A stretch of DNA of 64,000 nucleotides from Stutzerimonas kunmingensis. GTDB lineage: Bacteria; Pseudomonadota; Gammaproteobacteria; Pseudomonadales; Pseudomonadaceae. Shown one piece after another: positions 51,971 to 62,901 of this stretch (positions within the stretch are counted from its first letter, which is position 1; every line of letters begins with the position of its first letter). A program made the position numbers and the translations under genes. Below the pieces are notes generated by a model. It had not been told where the DNA came from, ran no database searches, and worked only from the letters and a program-made list of their open reading frames with translations. The stretch spans positions 1,736,001-1,800,000 of the forward strand of contig NZ_CP090366.1 in NCBI RefSeq assembly GCF_021432085.1, read 5' to 3'.

Positions 51971-54115
51971 ATGCTCAGCACCGAACTCAAGTCCCAGATC
52001 CAGGGCGCCTACAGCCGTTTTCTCGAAGCCAAGGGGCTCAAGGCCCGCTATGGCCAGCGCCTGATGATCGCCGAGGTCGCCAAGGTGCTCGGCACTATCA
52101 AGACCGATGATGAAGGGCGTCGCGAGAGCGAGCCCGCGGTCGTCGCGGTCGAGGCGGGCACCGGTACAGGCAAGACCGTCGCCTACAGTCTGGCGGCGAT
52201 CCCCACCGCCAAGGCGGCTGGCAAGCGGCTGGTAATCGCCACGGCAACGGTCGCCCTGCAGGAGCAGATCGTGCACAAGGATCTGCCGGACCTGATGCGC
52301 AACAGCGGACTGAATTTCAGCTTCGCATTGGCCAAGGGCCGCGGGCGCTACCTGTGCCTGTCAAAGCTGGATCTGTTGCTGCAGGAGGGCCAGGCGCAGA
52401 GCGCGACCGCCCAGTTGTTCGAGGAAGAAGGCTTCCGCATCGAGGTCGACGAGCGCAGCCAGAAGCTCTTCACCGGCATGATCGAGAAGTTGGCGGGTAA
52501 TCGCTGGGATGGCGACCGCGACAGCTGGCCGGAGGAGCTGGGCGATGCGGACTGGTCGCAGCTCACCACGGATCACAGCCAATGCACCGGCCGGCATTGC
52601 CCCAACTTTCAGCAGTGCGCGTTCTACAAGGCGCGCGAGGGCATGACCAAGGTCGACGTGATCGTCACCAACCACGACATGGTTCTGGCTGACCTGGCCC
52701 TTGGCGGCGGTGCGGTGTTGCCCGATCCACGTGACACCATCTACGTCTTCGACGAAGGGCATCACCTGCCGGACAAGGCCATCGGTCACTTCGCCCATTT
52801 CACCCGGTTGCGCTCCACGGCTGACTGGCTCGGGCAGGTGGAAAAGAACCTGACCAAGCTGCTTGCCCAACATCCGCTGCCGGGCGAGCTCGGTCGGCTG
52901 GTGGAGGGCATCCCAGAACTGGCTCGTGATCTGCGCACCCAGCAGCAGTTCATGTTCAGCGCCTGTGAGCAATTGGCCGATTTCAAGGCCGGTGAGGACA
53001 TGGAGGGCCGTGAGCGGCCGCGGCACCGCTTCGTCGGTGGCGTGGTGCCGGAGCATCTGATCGAGCTGGGCACCGAGCTGAAGAAGGGTTTTTCCAAGCT
53101 GACCGATCTGTTCAGTCGGATCGCTGAACTGCTCAAGGAGGCCATGGACGGCGAAGCAGGTGGCGGAATCGCCAGCCATCAGGCCGAGGAGTGGTACCCG
53201 CTGTTCGGCAGTCTGCTGACGCGCTCGCAGAACAATTGGGAGTTGTGGACCGCATTCACCGTCGAAGACCCGGAGGATAGCCCGCCAATGGCGCGCTGGC
53301 TGACCCTGGCGGAAGGCGGGGCGCTGTTCGATATCGAGGTCAATGCCAGCCCGATCCTTGCAGCGGAAACATTGCGGCGCAATCTCTGGAATGTCGCCTT
53401 TGGTGCGCTGGTGACATCGGCGACGCTCACGGCGCTGAACAGTTTCGACCGCTACCGCATGCGGGCCGGTTTGCCCAAGGCTGCGGTCACCGCCGTGGTG
53501 CCGAGTCCTTTTCATCATGCCGATGCCGGGGTGCTGCGCGTCCCCGATCTGAAGGCCGATCCGCGCGATGCTGCAGCACACACGGCAGCCATCGTCCGCG
53601 AACTGCCGGGATTGGTCGAAGGTGCACGGGGAACGCTTGTACTGTTCTCGTCACGCAAGCAGATGCAGGACGTGTTCGACGGCCTGGAGCGTGAATGGCG
53701 TCGGCGGGTGCTGATCCAGGGCAACCTGTCCAAGCAGGAAACCCTGAACAAGCACAAGGCGCGGGTGGACGATGGCGAGTCCAGCGTGCTGTTCGGGCTT
53801 GCCAGCTTTGCCGAAGGTGTCGATCTGCCGGGGGCATACTGCGAGCATGTGGTGATTGCGAAGATTCCGTTTGCGGTCCCCGATGACCCGGTCGAGGCCG
53901 CGTTGGCAGAGTGGATCGAGGCGCGCGGCGGCAACCCCTTCATGGAGATCGCCGTTCCAGATGCCTCTCTGCGGCTGGTGCAGGCCTGTGGGCGGCTGCT
54001 GCGTACCGAGGCGGACCGTGGAACCATCACGCTGCTCGACCGGCGGGTGGTGACGCAGCGCTATGGCAAGGCGATCCTCAATGCGCTGCCGCCGTTCCGT
54101 CGCGAGATTGGTTGA
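51971..54115 (+). CDS. dinG: ATP-dependent DNA helicase DinG
   Basis: 714 residues, XPD-like superfamily 2 helicase. Walker A EAGTGTGKTVAYSL, the Fe-S cysteines (RYLCLSK, then CTGRHCPNFQQC), the DEAH-type box VFDEGHHLPDKA and late motifs LFSSRKQMQDVF and QACGRLLRTEADRG are all present. It unwinds DNA-RNA hybrids and helps forks pass transcribed genes. The LexA box makes it part of the SOS response. The ribosome site is weak. Confidence 0.96.
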   Translation: MLSTELKSQIQGAYSRFLEAKGLKARYGQRLMIAEVAKVLGTIKTDDEGRRESEPAVVAVEAGTGTGKTVAYSLAAIPTAKAAGKRLVIATATVALQEQIVHKDLPDLMRNSGLNFSFALAKGRGRYLCLSKLDLLLQEGQAQSATAQLFEEEGFRIEVDERSQKLFTGMIEKLAGNRWDGDRDSWPEELGDADWSQLTTDHSQCTGRHCPNFQQCAFYKAREGMTKVDVIVTNHDMVLADLALGGGAVLPDPRDTIYVFDEGHHLPDKAIGHFAHFTRLRSTADWLGQVEKNLTKLLAQHPLPGELGRLVEGIPELARDLRTQQQFMFSACEQLADFKAGEDMEGRERPRHRFVGGVVPEHLIELGTELKKGFSKLTDLFSRIAELLKEAMDGEAGGGIASHQAEEWYPLFGSLLTRSQNNWELWTAFTVEDPEDSPPMARWLTLAEGGALFDIEVNASPILAAETLRRNLWNVAFGALVTSATLTALNSFDRYRMRAGLPKAAVTAVVPSPFHHADAGVLRVPDLKADPRDAAAHTAAIVRELPGLVEGARGTLVLFSSRKQMQDVFDGLEREWRRRVLIQGNLSKQETLNKHKARVDDGESSVLFGLASFAEGVDLPGAYCEHVVIAKIPFAVPDDPVEAALAEWIEARGGNPFMEIAVPDASLRLVQACGRLLRTEADRGTITLLDRRVVTQRYGKAILNALPPFRREIG

Positions 54116-54224
54116 TAGGCGAGATAACCGGTCGCGATATCACCCCATCAGCGCTTCGTCTGGCGGTTTTGTTGCGTAATGGCGGCTGCAAGAATCCCGA
54201 GAATTGATTGCGAGAGGTGACAGC

Positions 54225-55373
54225 GTGCAGGTTCAGGGCTATTTCGATCTTCGTTTCGAGGCCGTTCGCGATGCGTTCGGCGCGCTGTTCGATGGCACCC
54301 AGCAGCGCGGCGCGGCACTCTGTGTGCAGATCGGCGGCGAGACGGTCGTCGATCTCTGGGCCGGCGTTGCCGACAATCAGGGCGAGCAGGTGTGGCACAG
54401 CGATACGGTGGTCAACCTGTTCTCCTGCACCAAGACCTTCACCGGGGTTGCTGCGCTGCAGCTGGTCGAGGAAGGCAAGCTGCAGCTGGATGAGCCCGTC
54501 GGCCGTATATGGCCGGAGTTCGCAGTCAATGGCAAGGAAACCATCACCCTGCGTCAGCTGCTCTGTCATCGGGCGGGATTGCCGGCGATTCGCAGACCGC
54601 TAGCCGCCGAAGCGCTGTACGACTGGGACGTCATGACCGCCGCGCTAGCAGCCGAAGAGCCATGGTGGACGCCCGGCACCGATCAGGGCTACGCGGCGAT
54701 GACCTACGGCTGGCTGGTTGGTGAGCTCCTGCGTCGTGTCGATGGCTGTGGGCCAGGCGAGTCGATCGTTCGTCGTACGGCGGTGCCGCTCGGGCTTGAC
54801 TTCCATATCGGTCTCGGCGACTCCGAGGCTCATCGTGTCGCTTATCTCACGCGCACCAAGAACGACTTTGGCGACGCTGCCGCGCAGCGCCTGTTCAAGG
54901 CCTTGATGAGCGAGCCGGAGTCAATAAGTGTCCGGGCCTTCAACAATCCACCGTCCATCATGAGCAGTGGTAACAAACCGGAATGGCGACGCATGGCGCA
55001 ACCGGCCGCCAACGGCCATGGCAATGCCCGCTCGTTGGCGGGTTTCTATACAGGGTTGCTGCAGGGCAAACTTCTGGATGAGTCGCTGCTGCGCGAGATG
55101 ACCAGCGAGCACAGTGCCGGACAAGACCGCACTTTGTTGGCGGCCACGCGTTTCGGCCTCGGCTGCTGGTTGGATCAGCCGCACGTCGCTAATGCCACCT
55201 TTGGCATGGGAGACCAGGCGTTCGGTCACCCTGGTGCCGGTGGCAGTGTTGGTTTTGCCGATCCGGAGCGTGAACTGGGGTTCGGTTTCGTGACCAATAC
55301 CCTCGGCCCCTATGTGCTGATGGACCCGCGTGCTCAATCGCTGGCGCGTAGCGTTGCAGCATGCCTGCGTTGA
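54225..55373 (+). CDS. Serine hydrolase of the beta-lactamase/esterase (EstB) family
   Basis: 382 residues. The catalytic SxxK is SCTKTFTG, and the Tyr motif is seen in MTYGWLVGEL, typical of class-C-like esterases. I start at the GTG at 54225, for which GAGAGGTGA is well placed; the frame begins at 54204. No signal peptide, so probably cytoplasmic. Ester hydrolysis is likelier than beta-lactam resistance. Confidence 0.88.
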   Translation: MQVQGYFDLRFEAVRDAFGALFDGTQQRGAALCVQIGGETVVDLWAGVADNQGEQVWHSDTVVNLFSCTKTFTGVAALQLVEEGKLQLDEPVGRIWPEFAVNGKETITLRQLLCHRAGLPAIRRPLAAEALYDWDVMTAALAAEEPWWTPGTDQGYAAMTYGWLVGELLRRVDGCGPGESIVRRTAVPLGLDFHIGLGDSEAHRVAYLTRTKNDFGDAAAQRLFKALMSEPESISVRAFNNPPSIMSSGNKPEWRRMAQPAANGHGNARSLAGFYTGLLQGKLLDESLLREMTSEHSAGQDRTLLAATRFGLGCWLDQPHVANATFGMGDQAFGHPGAGGSVGFADPERELGFGFVTNTLGPYVLMDPRAQSLARSVAACLR

Positions 55374-55509
55374 ACCACTCGTCACTTCTGGCCTCGCGGG
55401 CTTTTCAAAAGAAGGGCTTGCGTCCACAATTTCAACTCGAACTCAATAGTGGCCTCACCTCGATTGGTCGCACCCTCCTAGAACGCTTCTGGTTGACGGA
55501 ACCTGCCTC

Positions 55510-56136
55510 ATGAACCTGCTGAAGAGCGTCTCCCTGATTTTCTGCATGATCGTCGTTGCCGGCTGCAGCTCGAAGAGCGAGAAACCGAGCGAGGCGGCTG
55601 CCCCGGCTACGGTCAAGGTGGATTACGCCTGGCTCGATGAGTACGAGCCGCAGTTGAAGGATGCGCTCGTCGGCAGTGGTTTCGAGGTGGAGCGCCGTGA
55701 CAGCGTGCTGGTGGTGACAGCGCCGGTAGACTCGTCCTTCAATCCGGATCGTCCCGGCATGCTCCTGCCGGTAACCCTCGGGCCGATCACCCGTGTTGCA
55801 AAGCTGGTCGAGAAGGACGACAAGACTGCCGTAGTCGTACTCGGTCATGCCGACAGCACTGGCTCTGCGGACACCAATCGCACCGTCAGTCGCGAGCGTG
55901 CCGGTGCAGTGGCGGCCATTTTCCGCCTGAGTGGCCTCAAGCATAACCGCCTGCGCATTCGAGGCCTGGGTTCCGATATGCCGCGTGCAGCCAACGACAG
56001 CAAGGAAGGCCGGGCTCTGAACCGTCGGGTCGAGATGGTACTGGCGCCGCAGGCGACGATGCTCGCATTGATCGCCAAGTACGAGCAGCCGGCGCAGACC
56101 GCGACTCAGGTGGCGCAAGCCGAGGTCGCCAAGTAG
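55510..56136 (+). CDS. OmpA-family lipoprotein 2
   Basis: 208 residues, lipobox VVAGC at Cys19. After a 90-residue region without clear homology comes the OmpA-like domain (VVVLGHADSTGSADTNRTVS, RERAGAVAAIFRLSGL, NRRVEMVL). Peptidoglycan-associated outer-membrane lipoprotein; followed by a strong terminator. Confidence 0.88.
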   Translation: MNLLKSVSLIFCMIVVAGCSSKSEKPSEAAAPATVKVDYAWLDEYEPQLKDALVGSGFEVERRDSVLVVTAPVDSSFNPDRPGMLLPVTLGPITRVAKLVEKDDKTAVVVLGHADSTGSADTNRTVSRERAGAVAAIFRLSGLKHNRLRIRGLGSDMPRAANDSKEGRALNRRVEMVLAPQATMLALIAKYEQPAQTATQVAQAEVAK

Positions 56137-56158
56137 CGCTGCCAGGCATTGGATATCG

Positions 56159-56184
56159 ACAGGCCCGCATGCGGGCCTGTTTTC
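56159..56184. terminator. Intrinsic terminator
   Basis: ACAGGCCCGC-AT-GCGGGCCTGT followed by TTT, 23 bases after the lipoprotein stop. Confidence 0.85.
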
Positions 56185-56332
56185 GTTGGGCATGGTTGCC
56201 TTGAATCAAGCGCGTTGCCTGAGCACGCGGATAAGCTAGTTCATGCAGGCCGGCTGGGTTCAACCACCGTCGCCCGGCGAATGGCCGCCTGGTAGGCTGA
56301 AGCCTGCTTATTCGACTACAAGGAGCCCCGCG

Positions 56333-56980
56333 ATGATCCAGACCCTGGCCGATATGCGCCGTGACTACACACGTGACGGACTCAGCGAGGCCAATGCACC
56401 AGCCGAGCCGTTCGGATTGTTTCGTCAGTGGTTCACCGAGGCCACGAAAACCGAACAGGCACCGGTGGAGCCTAACGCGATGTCCCTGGCTACGGTCGAC
56501 TCCGACGGCCATCCTCACTGTCGTATCCTGCTTCTCAAGGCGCTGGATGATCGAGGCTTTACCTTTTTCACCAATTACGACAGCGCTAAGGGTGAGCAAC
56601 TGAATGCTTCGCCCTATGCAGCCATGACTTTCTTCTGGCCGACACTCGAGCGTCAGGTTCGTATCGAGGGGCGGGTGGAGAAGGTTACTCAGGAGGAGTC
56701 GGATGCTTATTTTCAAGTCCGCCCCTTGGGTAGCCGGCTCGGTGCCTGGGCATCGCCGCAGAGCCAGGTGATTCGCGATCGCGCCGAACTTGAGCGTTTG
56801 CTGGCGGAAACCGAGCAGCGCTTTCTCGACACGGCGCCCCATTGTCCGCCGCACTGGGGTGGTTATCGCCTGTTGCCGGAGCGTATGGAGTTCTGGCAGG
56901 GCCGGCCTAGCCGCCTGCATGATCGTCTCGACTATCGTTTGATCGCAAACAGCTGGCAGCGGGAGCGCTTGGCGCCCTAA
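56333..56980 (+). CDS. pdxH: Pyridoxamine 5'-phosphate oxidase
   Basis: 215 residues from the ATG at 56333 (AAGGAG before it). The family motifs are [39 protein letters not shown] and a C-terminal [20 protein letters not shown] enzyme that makes pyridoxal 5'-phosphate, the last step of vitamin B6 synthesis and salvage. Confidence 0.96.
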   Translation: MIQTLADMRRDYTRDGLSEANAPAEPFGLFRQWFTEATKTEQAPVEPNAMSLATVDSDGHPHCRILLLKALDDRGFTFFTNYDSAKGEQLNASPYAAMTFFWPTLERQVRIEGRVEKVTQEESDAYFQVRPLGSRLGAWASPQSQVIRDRAELERLLAETEQRFLDTAPHCPPHWGGYRLLPERMEFWQGRPSRLHDRLDYRLIANSWQRERLAP

Positions 56981-57204
56981 ATGGTCTCCCAGCAACGAAC
57001 TAGTCCAGGCGCTGTTGCTCCAAGCCACTTGTACCGGAGAGCGGCGCTTTGCTGGAGCGCCAGCGGGTAAGCTCTCGCGCCGTGCTGGCAACGTTCTGTA
57101 ACCAGCAAACGATCATCTGGTGCTAGGGGATGTGCTTTCCGATGGTCAGAGACCATGAAAGCGTGGCTTGTTTGTTCGGGTCTGATCTTCTGAAAGTGTC
57201 CGAA
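56981..57204. other. Noncoding between pdxH and a small minus-strand gene
   Basis: No gene-like frame, repeat or clear terminator seen. Confidence 0.4.
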
Positions 57205-57441
57205 TCAGAGGCCGGGGTAGTGTTGTATCTGCTGCTCCAGCCAGCTTTGTAGTTCCCGCCGCTTGATCTTCTGACTCTTCGCGTCGGCGAGGCGTTGTAG
57301 CATCCAGCTGCGCTTGTCTGGGTCGCTGCCGGCGATTGAAAGCGCCAGGTCCCGATCGGCCCAAAGTCGGAAGCGCATGATCAGCCAGCCGTGAAAAGCC
57401 AGGCCAGCTATGGTGGTGATGGCTATGATGAAGTAATCCAT
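57205..57441 (-). CDS. Small membrane protein, unknown function
   Basis: 78 residues: one N-terminal membrane helix (FIIAITTIAGLAFHGWLIM) and a basic cytoplasmic tail ending in LQSWLEQQIQHYPGL. Start ATG with a GAGA-type site. Conserved-looking in plan, but I do not know the family. Confidence 0.6.
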   Translation of the reverse strand: MDYFIIAITTIAGLAFHGWLIMRFRLWADRDLALSIAGSDPDKRSWMLQRLADAKSQKIKRRELQSWLEQQIQHYPGL

Positions 57442-57605
57442 GGATCGTCTCGGCGAGAGGAACCGGTGCGCCAGGTTCGACTCGCATAGGTATGCTAGGA
57501 AGGTAGTAAATGCTGAGTCAGGACGGAGAAGTTGCCAAGCGCTTTTTTGTCGCTACTGCTCATGCCGCCGTTCAGAACGAAACAGCTGTCCGCAGGAGAA
57601 TTGCA

Positions 57606-58067
57606 ATGCGTAGGTCCATTTATGTCGCTTCCTTTACAGCTCTGACGCTCGCTCTGGGTGGGTGCGCCTCCAGCCTGACCGGAGATACCTATTCTCGGGA
57701 TGAGGCGCGAGCCGTACAGACCGTGCGTTACGGAACCATCGAATCGCTGCGTCCAGTGAAGATCGAGGGAACCAAGACCCCCATCGGCACCGGCGCTGGC
57801 GCAGTGGTTGGTGGCGTTGCCGGCAGTGGCATCGGCGGCGGTCGTGGCAGCGCGGTTGCCGCTGTAATCGGTGCGGTTGCCGGTGGCATGCTCGGTGCCG
57901 CGGCAGAAGAGGGGATAACCCGTACCCAGGGTGTCGAGATCACCGTGCGCGAGGATGATGGCAACATGCGCGCCTATGTGCAGGCCGTGGAGCCCAATCA
58001 GGTGTTTCGGGTCGGACAACGGGTTCGCATCCTCACCGTCAGTGGTACCAGTCGCGTGGCGCCCTGA
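57606..58067 (+). CDS. slyB: SlyB-like glycine-zipper outer-membrane lipoprotein
   Basis: 153 residues from the ATG at 57606 (AGGAGAA before it). Lipobox LGGC at Cys18, then the glycine-zipper 2TM segment (GAGAVVGGVAGSGIGGGRGS) and the C-terminal SlyB-like domain (RVGQRVRILTVSG). SlyB/PcpY-type proteins stabilise outer-membrane proteins under envelope stress; a PhoP link known elsewhere is not testable here. Confidence 0.88.
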   Translation: MRRSIYVASFTALTLALGGCASSLTGDTYSRDEARAVQTVRYGTIESLRPVKIEGTKTPIGTGAGAVVGGVAGSGIGGGRGSAVAAVIGAVAGGMLGAAAEEGITRTQGVEITVREDDGNMRAYVQAVEPNQVFRVGQRVRILTVSGTSRVAP

Positions 58068-58099
58068 TCTTCATAGCAGCTGCCCGAGGCTGAGGTCAG

Positions 58100-58147
58100 A
58101 GCGCTGTCACCGCTCCGTAAACGGAACGGTGACAGCGCTTTTTGTTT
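58100..58147 (+). terminator. Intrinsic terminator after the slyB-like gene
   Basis: AGCGCTGTCACCG/CGGTGACAGCGCT 13-bp stem, with a nested TCCGT/ACGGA above it, then TTTTTGTTTTT. Confidence 0.92.
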
Positions 58148-58283
58148 TTCGAAATACATGAATCCATGACGCCAGCATCATCGGTATGGATAATCGGGCA
58201 CACATTTATGTGCTGTTTCAGGCAGTTGCTGTGCCTGCAAGGATAAGAATGCCTCCGCTCAGGTGGCTTAAGGGGTCTCGTTC

Positions 58284-61076
58284 ATGGCGCTTGCGCTGAT
58301 CATCGCTTTGCCATTTCTGGGCATCTTCCTGCCTTTGCTCCTGGAGAGGTTTGGTCGCTCCGCTTGTGCCTTTGGCGCGGGCCTGGCGCCACTGACAGCG
58401 CTGATTCTTCTGCTGACCAAACGGGCCGACGTATTTGCCGGCCAAACCGAAATCATCCATTACGAGTGGTTGCCGCAGCTCGGACTCAACCTGAGCCTGC
58501 GCCTTGATGGATTGGGCTTCCTCTTCGCCCTGCTGATTCTCGGCATCGGTATTCTGGTCATTCTTTACGCTCGCTATTACCTGTCGAAGAAGGACCCGAT
58601 GGGGCGATTCTTCGGCTTCTTCTTGCTGTTCATGGGTGCCATGCTCGGCGTGGTGCTGTCCGAGAATCTGCTGCTGATGCTTATGTTCTGGGAGCTGACG
58701 AGCCTTTCGTCGTTCCTGCTCATTGGTTACTGGAATCACCGCGCCGATGCCCGCCAAGGCGCGCGCATGGCGCTCGCCATCACCGGAGGCGGCGGCCTCG
58801 CCTTGCTCGCCGGTATTCTGCTGATTGGCCATATCGTCGGCAGTTTCGAGCTGACAACCGTGCTCGCTTCGGGCGATCTGATCCGCGCCAATGCCCTGTA
58901 CCCGCTGACCTTGATTCTCGTGTTGCTCGGTGTGTTCACCAAGTCCGCGCAGTTCCCTTTTCACTTCTGGTTGCCACAGGCAATGGCAGCGCCCACGCCG
59001 GTATCGGCCTTCCTGCATTCCGCGACGATGGTCAAGGCCGGTGTCTTCCTGCTCGCTCGGCTGTATCCGGCGCTGGCCGAGTCGGAGTGGTGGTTCTACA
59101 TGGTCAGCGTCACCGGGCTGGCGACATTGCTGCTGGGTGCGGTGATGGCGCTGTTCCAGCACGACCTGAAAGGCCTGCTGGCCTATTCCACCATCAGCCA
59201 CCTGGGCCTGATTACCTTGCTCTTTGGCCTGGACTCGCGTCTTGCAGCGGTCGCGGCGATCTTTCACATCATCAACCACGCGACCTTCAAGGCCTCATTG
59301 TTCATGGCCGCCGGGATCATCGATCACGAGACCGGCACTCGCGACATGCGCCGCATCAATGGCATGTGGAAGTACATGCCACACACCGCGGCACTCGCGA
59401 TGGTGGCGTCGCTGGCAATGGCCGGTGTCCCATTGCTCAATGGTTTCCTGAGCAAGGAAATGTTCTTCGCCGAGACGCTCGATCAGCACCTGCTCGGTAG
59501 CTTCTATTGGACGATTCCCGCGGCAGCGACGCTGGCCGGTGCGTTCTCGGTCGCCTATTCGCTGCGTTTCGTTCACGACGTGTTCTTCAACGGCGAGCCG
59601 ATCAATCTGCCGAAGTACCCGCCTCACGAACCTGCCCGCTACATGAAGATTCCGGTGGAAATCCTCGTGTTGCTCTGCCTGCTGGTGGGGATGCTGCCGG
59701 CTTTCACCGTGGGCCCATTGTTGGCGGCGGCGGTGTCGGGAACGCTGAATGGCAACGTGCCTGAATACAGCCTGTCGATCTGGCACGGCTTCAACTTGCC
59801 GCTGGCCATGAGCTTTGCTGCGCTGATTGGCGGGATACTGATCTACTCGCTGCGCAAATGGGCGTTCCGCTGGTACGAAGGGTTGCCGACGGTCGATTCG
59901 CTGGAGGTGTTCGAACGGGTGATGGGCGGACTGACCCTCGCTGCACGTCACGTCACCTGCCTGCTGGAAAACGGCTCGCTGCAACGCTACATCGCCCTCA
60001 TGCTGCTCAGTACGCTGGTGCTCGTGGTTTTTGCGTTGACCCCGTTGGAAACGCTGCATGGGCCGGTCGCGCTGACGCCGCTTGATGGAATCACCGTGCT
60101 GGGTATGGCGATTCTGGCGCTGACTTCGCTGCTGACCGTGCTTTTCCATCGCCGCCGTCTGACCGCGCTGATCGTACTCAGTGTCGTTGGTCTCATGGTC
60201 GCGCTTGGGTTTGCCCGTTATTCCGCTCCAGATCTGGCGCTGACCCAGCTTTCGGTAGAGGTGGTGACTATCATCCTGCTGATTCTCGCGCTGTTCTTCA
60301 TGCCCGACCGTACGCCGGCCGAGTCGAGCAGTCTGCGTGCCTTCCGCGATTTCGTTCTCGCGGGCGGCAGCGGCACCATGGTCGCGCTGCTTGCCTACAC
60401 CGTGCTGACCCGGCCCTACGACAGCATCGCGTCGTACTTCCTCGAGAACAGTGTTTCCGGCGGCGGTGGCAAGAACGTCGTGAATGTGATCTTGGTGGAC
60501 TTCCGTGGGTTCGATACCCTGGGCGAGATCGCAGTGCTGGCGATCGCCGGCGTAGGCATCTATGCGCTACTCAAAGGCCTCCGCCTGCCGCACCCGGTTC
60601 GCGACTACGGCGGGCGACCCTGGTCGGTCGACCGGCACCCCATGGTTCTGGATGCACTTGCCCGCGCGCTGCTACCGATGGCGCTGCTGATTTCCGCCTT
60701 CATCTTCCTGCGCGGGCACAACCTGCCGGGTGGCGGATTCATTGCCGGTCTCATCACCGCGGTGGCACTGATTCTTCAATACATCGCGCATGGCGTGAGC
60801 TGGGCACAGGCGCGGCAACCGATCAGCTATCACGCACTCTGCGGCGCAGGCCTGCTTATTGCGGGGCTGACGGGGCTGGGCAGCTGGGCGTTTGGCTACG
60901 CGTTCCTGACGTCGTCATTCGGGTATTTCCATCTGCCTCTCGTCGGAGAGTTCGAGCTGGCGACTGCAATGCTCTTCGATCTGGGGGTTTATCTGGTGGT
61001 TGTCGGCGCGACATTGCTGATTCTTTCCAACATCGGCCAGGTCAGCCAGGACGATTCCAACAGGGAGGTGCTGTAG
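58284..61076 (+). CDS. mrpA: Na+/H+ antiporter Mrp, fused subunit A/B
   Basis: 930 residues. The N-terminal two thirds are the NuoL-like MrpA channel ([20 protein letters not shown] with the key Lys/Pro motif, [14 protein letters not shown]). The C-terminal third contains the MrpB-like MnhB domain ([21 protein letters not shown]). The fusion is the group-2 type seen in pseudomonads. It couples proton entry to Na+/K+ export together with subunits C-G encoded downstream. Confidence 0.95.
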   Translation: MALALIIALPFLGIFLPLLLERFGRSACAFGAGLAPLTALILLLTKRADVFAGQTEIIHYEWLPQLGLNLSLRLDGLGFLFALLILGIGILVILYARYYLSKKDPMGRFFGFFLLFMGAMLGVVLSENLLLMLMFWELTSLSSFLLIGYWNHRADARQGARMALAITGGGGLALLAGILLIGHIVGSFELTTVLASGDLIRANALYPLTLILVLLGVFTKSAQFPFHFWLPQAMAAPTPVSAFLHSATMVKAGVFLLARLYPALAESEWWFYMVSVTGLATLLLGAVMALFQHDLKGLLAYSTISHLGLITLLFGLDSRLAAVAAIFHIINHATFKASLFMAAGIIDHETGTRDMRRINGMWKYMPHTAALAMVASLAMAGVPLLNGFLSKEMFFAETLDQHLLGSFYWTIPAAATLAGAFSVAYSLRFVHDVFFNGEPINLPKYPPHEPARYMKIPVEILVLLCLLVGMLPAFTVGPLLAAAVSGTLNGNVPEYSLSIWHGFNLPLAMSFAALIGGILIYSLRKWAFRWYEGLPTVDSLEVFERVMGGLTLAARHVTCLLENGSLQRYIALMLLSTLVLVVFALTPLETLHGPVALTPLDGITVLGMAILALTSLLTVLFHRRRLTALIVLSVVGLMVALGFARYSAPDLALTQLSVEVVTIILLILALFFMPDRTPAESSSLRAFRDFVLAGGSGTMVALLAYTVLTRPYDSIASYFLENSVSGGGGKNVVNVILVDFRGFDTLGEIAVLAIAGVGIYALLKGLRLPHPVRDYGGRPWSVDRHPMVLDALARALLPMALLISAFIFLRGHNLPGGGFIAGLITAVALILQYIAHGVSWAQARQPISYHALCGAGLLIAGLTGLGSWAFGYAFLTSSFGYFHLPLVGEFELATAMLFDLGVYLVVVGATLLILSNIGQVSQDDSNREVL

Positions 61077-61405
61077 TGGAAGCGCTGTTCGCAATCACGC
61101 TGGGAATCATGACGGCCAGTGGCGTCTATCTGCTCCTGCGTGCCCGGATCTTTCCGGTGGTGATGGGGCTGACGCTGATCTCCTATGCGGTCAACCTGTT
61201 CATCTTTTCCATGGGCCGGCTGGCGACCGGCGTTCCGGCGGTGATAGGCAAGAGCGCGGAGTATGGCGATCCGCTGCCGCAGGCGCTGGTGCTTACGGCC
61301 ATTGTCATTGGCTTCGCCATGACCGCCTTCGTGGTGGTGCTGGCGTTGCGCAGCATCGGAGAGCTGCGTACCGATCACGTCGACGGTGAGGAGCCGCGCA
61401 AATGA
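61076..61405 (+). CDS. mrpC: Mrp antiporter subunit C
   Basis: 109 residues, NuoK-like, three membrane helices (VMGLTLISYAVNLFIFSMGR). GTG start overlapping the mrpA stop by one base, GGGAGG before it. The order A/B-C-D-E-F-G is kept. Confidence 0.93.
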   Translation: MEALFAITLGIMTASGVYLLLRARIFPVVMGLTLISYAVNLFIFSMGRLATGVPAVIGKSAEYGDPLPQALVLTAIVIGFAMTAFVVVLALRSIGELRTDHVDGEEPRK

Positions 61406-62901
61406 ATCACGCGTTGATCCTCCCGCTGCTGCTGCCGTTGTTCATGGGGGCGCTGTTGCTGTTCGCTCATCGCGCGAACAAGTCGACTAAGCGCCTGCTT
61501 TCACTGGCGGCAACCTGGACCCTGGTTCCGATTGCGATCTGGCTGGTACTGCTTGCCGATGATGGCCAGCTGCGGATCTATGCGCTAGGTAGCTGGCAGC
61601 CGCCATTCGGCATCATTCTCATGCTGGACCGGTTGAGCGCACTGATGCTGCTGGTGACGGCGGTGCTGGCTGGTTTCGCAGCGCTTTATGCCTGCCGTGG
61701 TGATGATGAGCGCGGGCCGAACTTTCACGCCCTCTATCAGTTCCAGCTGCTCGGCATCAATGGTGCCTTCCTGACCGGCGACCTGTTCAACCTGTTCGTG
61801 TTCTTCGAGATCCTGTTGATCTCCTCTTATGCCTTGCTGCTGCACGGCCATGGTCAGCGCAGGGTGCGCTCGGGCATGCACTATGTAGTGCTGAATCTGC
61901 TCGGCTCCTCGCTGTTTCTGATCGGCGTGAGCATGCTCTACGGGCTGCTGGGCACCCTGAACATGGTCGACATGGCTGCCCGTGTGAGCGCGGCCGATCC
62001 GGCCGATGCGCCGCTGCTGGCGGCCGCCGGGTATCTGCTGCTGGTGGTGTTCGCGCTCAAGGGCGCAATCCTGCCGCTGTACTTCTGGTTGCCGCGGGCT
62101 TATGCATCAGCCACCGCGCCGGTCGCTGCGCTATTCGCGATCATGACCAAGGTCGGTCTGTACGCGATCATTCGTGTGTTCACCCTTGTCTTCGGCAGCG
62201 AAGCGGGCGAGTTGAGCGGCATGGTCGATGTCTGGCTCTGGCCGCTAGCTCTGCTGACGCTCGGTGCGGCTGTGATAGGCGCATTGGCCGCTCGCAGCCT
62301 GCAGGTGCTGCTGGCCTATCTGGTGGTCGTGTCGGTGGGCACGCTTCTGGCGGGTATTGCGCTCGGCAGCGAGGCAGGGATTGCTGCGGCACTTTATTAC
62401 TTGGTCCACAGCACGCTGGTTGCGGGCGGCTTGTTCCTGCTCGCCGATCTGATAGCTCGTCAGCGCGGAGACCTGGGGACCGATCTGATTTCGGCGCCTG
62501 CGCTGCGTCAGCCGCTGCTGCTTGGCACGCTGTTCTTCATGGGCGCCATCTCCGTGGCCGGTTTGCCTCCGTTCTCCGGCTTTCTCGGCAAGGTGATGCT
62601 GCTGCGCGCCATCGAGCTTGGCGCAGACGCTATCGCGCTGTGGGCCGTGGTGTTGGTCGGGGGGTTGGGCATGCTGATTTCACTGAGCCGAGCCGGCAGC
62701 CTGGTGTTCTGGCGTCCCAGTGCCGAGGCGGTGGGGCAGCCTGCCGATGCCATTCGGGTTCTGGCGACGGTCGGCTTGCTGCTTGGTAGTGTGATGTTGG
62801 TTGTCGCCGCCGGCCCGCTGCAGGCGTTCGTGCAGGCAACTGCTGCGCAGCTGTTGGATGTTGCGCCTTATCTGCAGATCCTTCAGGGAGGTGCGGCATG
62901 A
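61402..62901 (+). CDS. mrpD: Mrp antiporter subunit D
   Basis: 499 residues, NuoN-like channel with about 14 helices. FLTGDLFNLFVFFEILLISS and GAILPLYFWLPRAYASATAP hold the conserved Glu and Lys of the proton path. Four-base ATGA overlap with mrpC. Confidence 0.95.
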   Translation: MNHALILPLLLPLFMGALLLFAHRANKSTKRLLSLAATWTLVPIAIWLVLLADDGQLRIYALGSWQPPFGIILMLDRLSALMLLVTAVLAGFAALYACRGDDERGPNFHALYQFQLLGINGAFLTGDLFNLFVFFEILLISSYALLLHGHGQRRVRSGMHYVVLNLLGSSLFLIGVSMLYGLLGTLNMVDMAARVSAADPADAPLLAAAGYLLLVVFALKGAILPLYFWLPRAYASATAPVAALFAIMTKVGLYAIIRVFTLVFGSEAGELSGMVDVWLWPLALLTLGAAVIGALAARSLQVLLAYLVVVSVGTLLAGIALGSEAGIAAALYYLVHSTLVAGGLFLLADLIARQRGDLGTDLISAPALRQPLLLGTLFFMGAISVAGLPPFSGFLGKVMLLRAIELGADAIALWAVVLVGGLGMLISLSRAGSLVFWRPSAEAVGQPADAIRVLATVGLLLGSVMLVVAAGPLQAFVQATAAQLLDVAPYLQILQGGAA

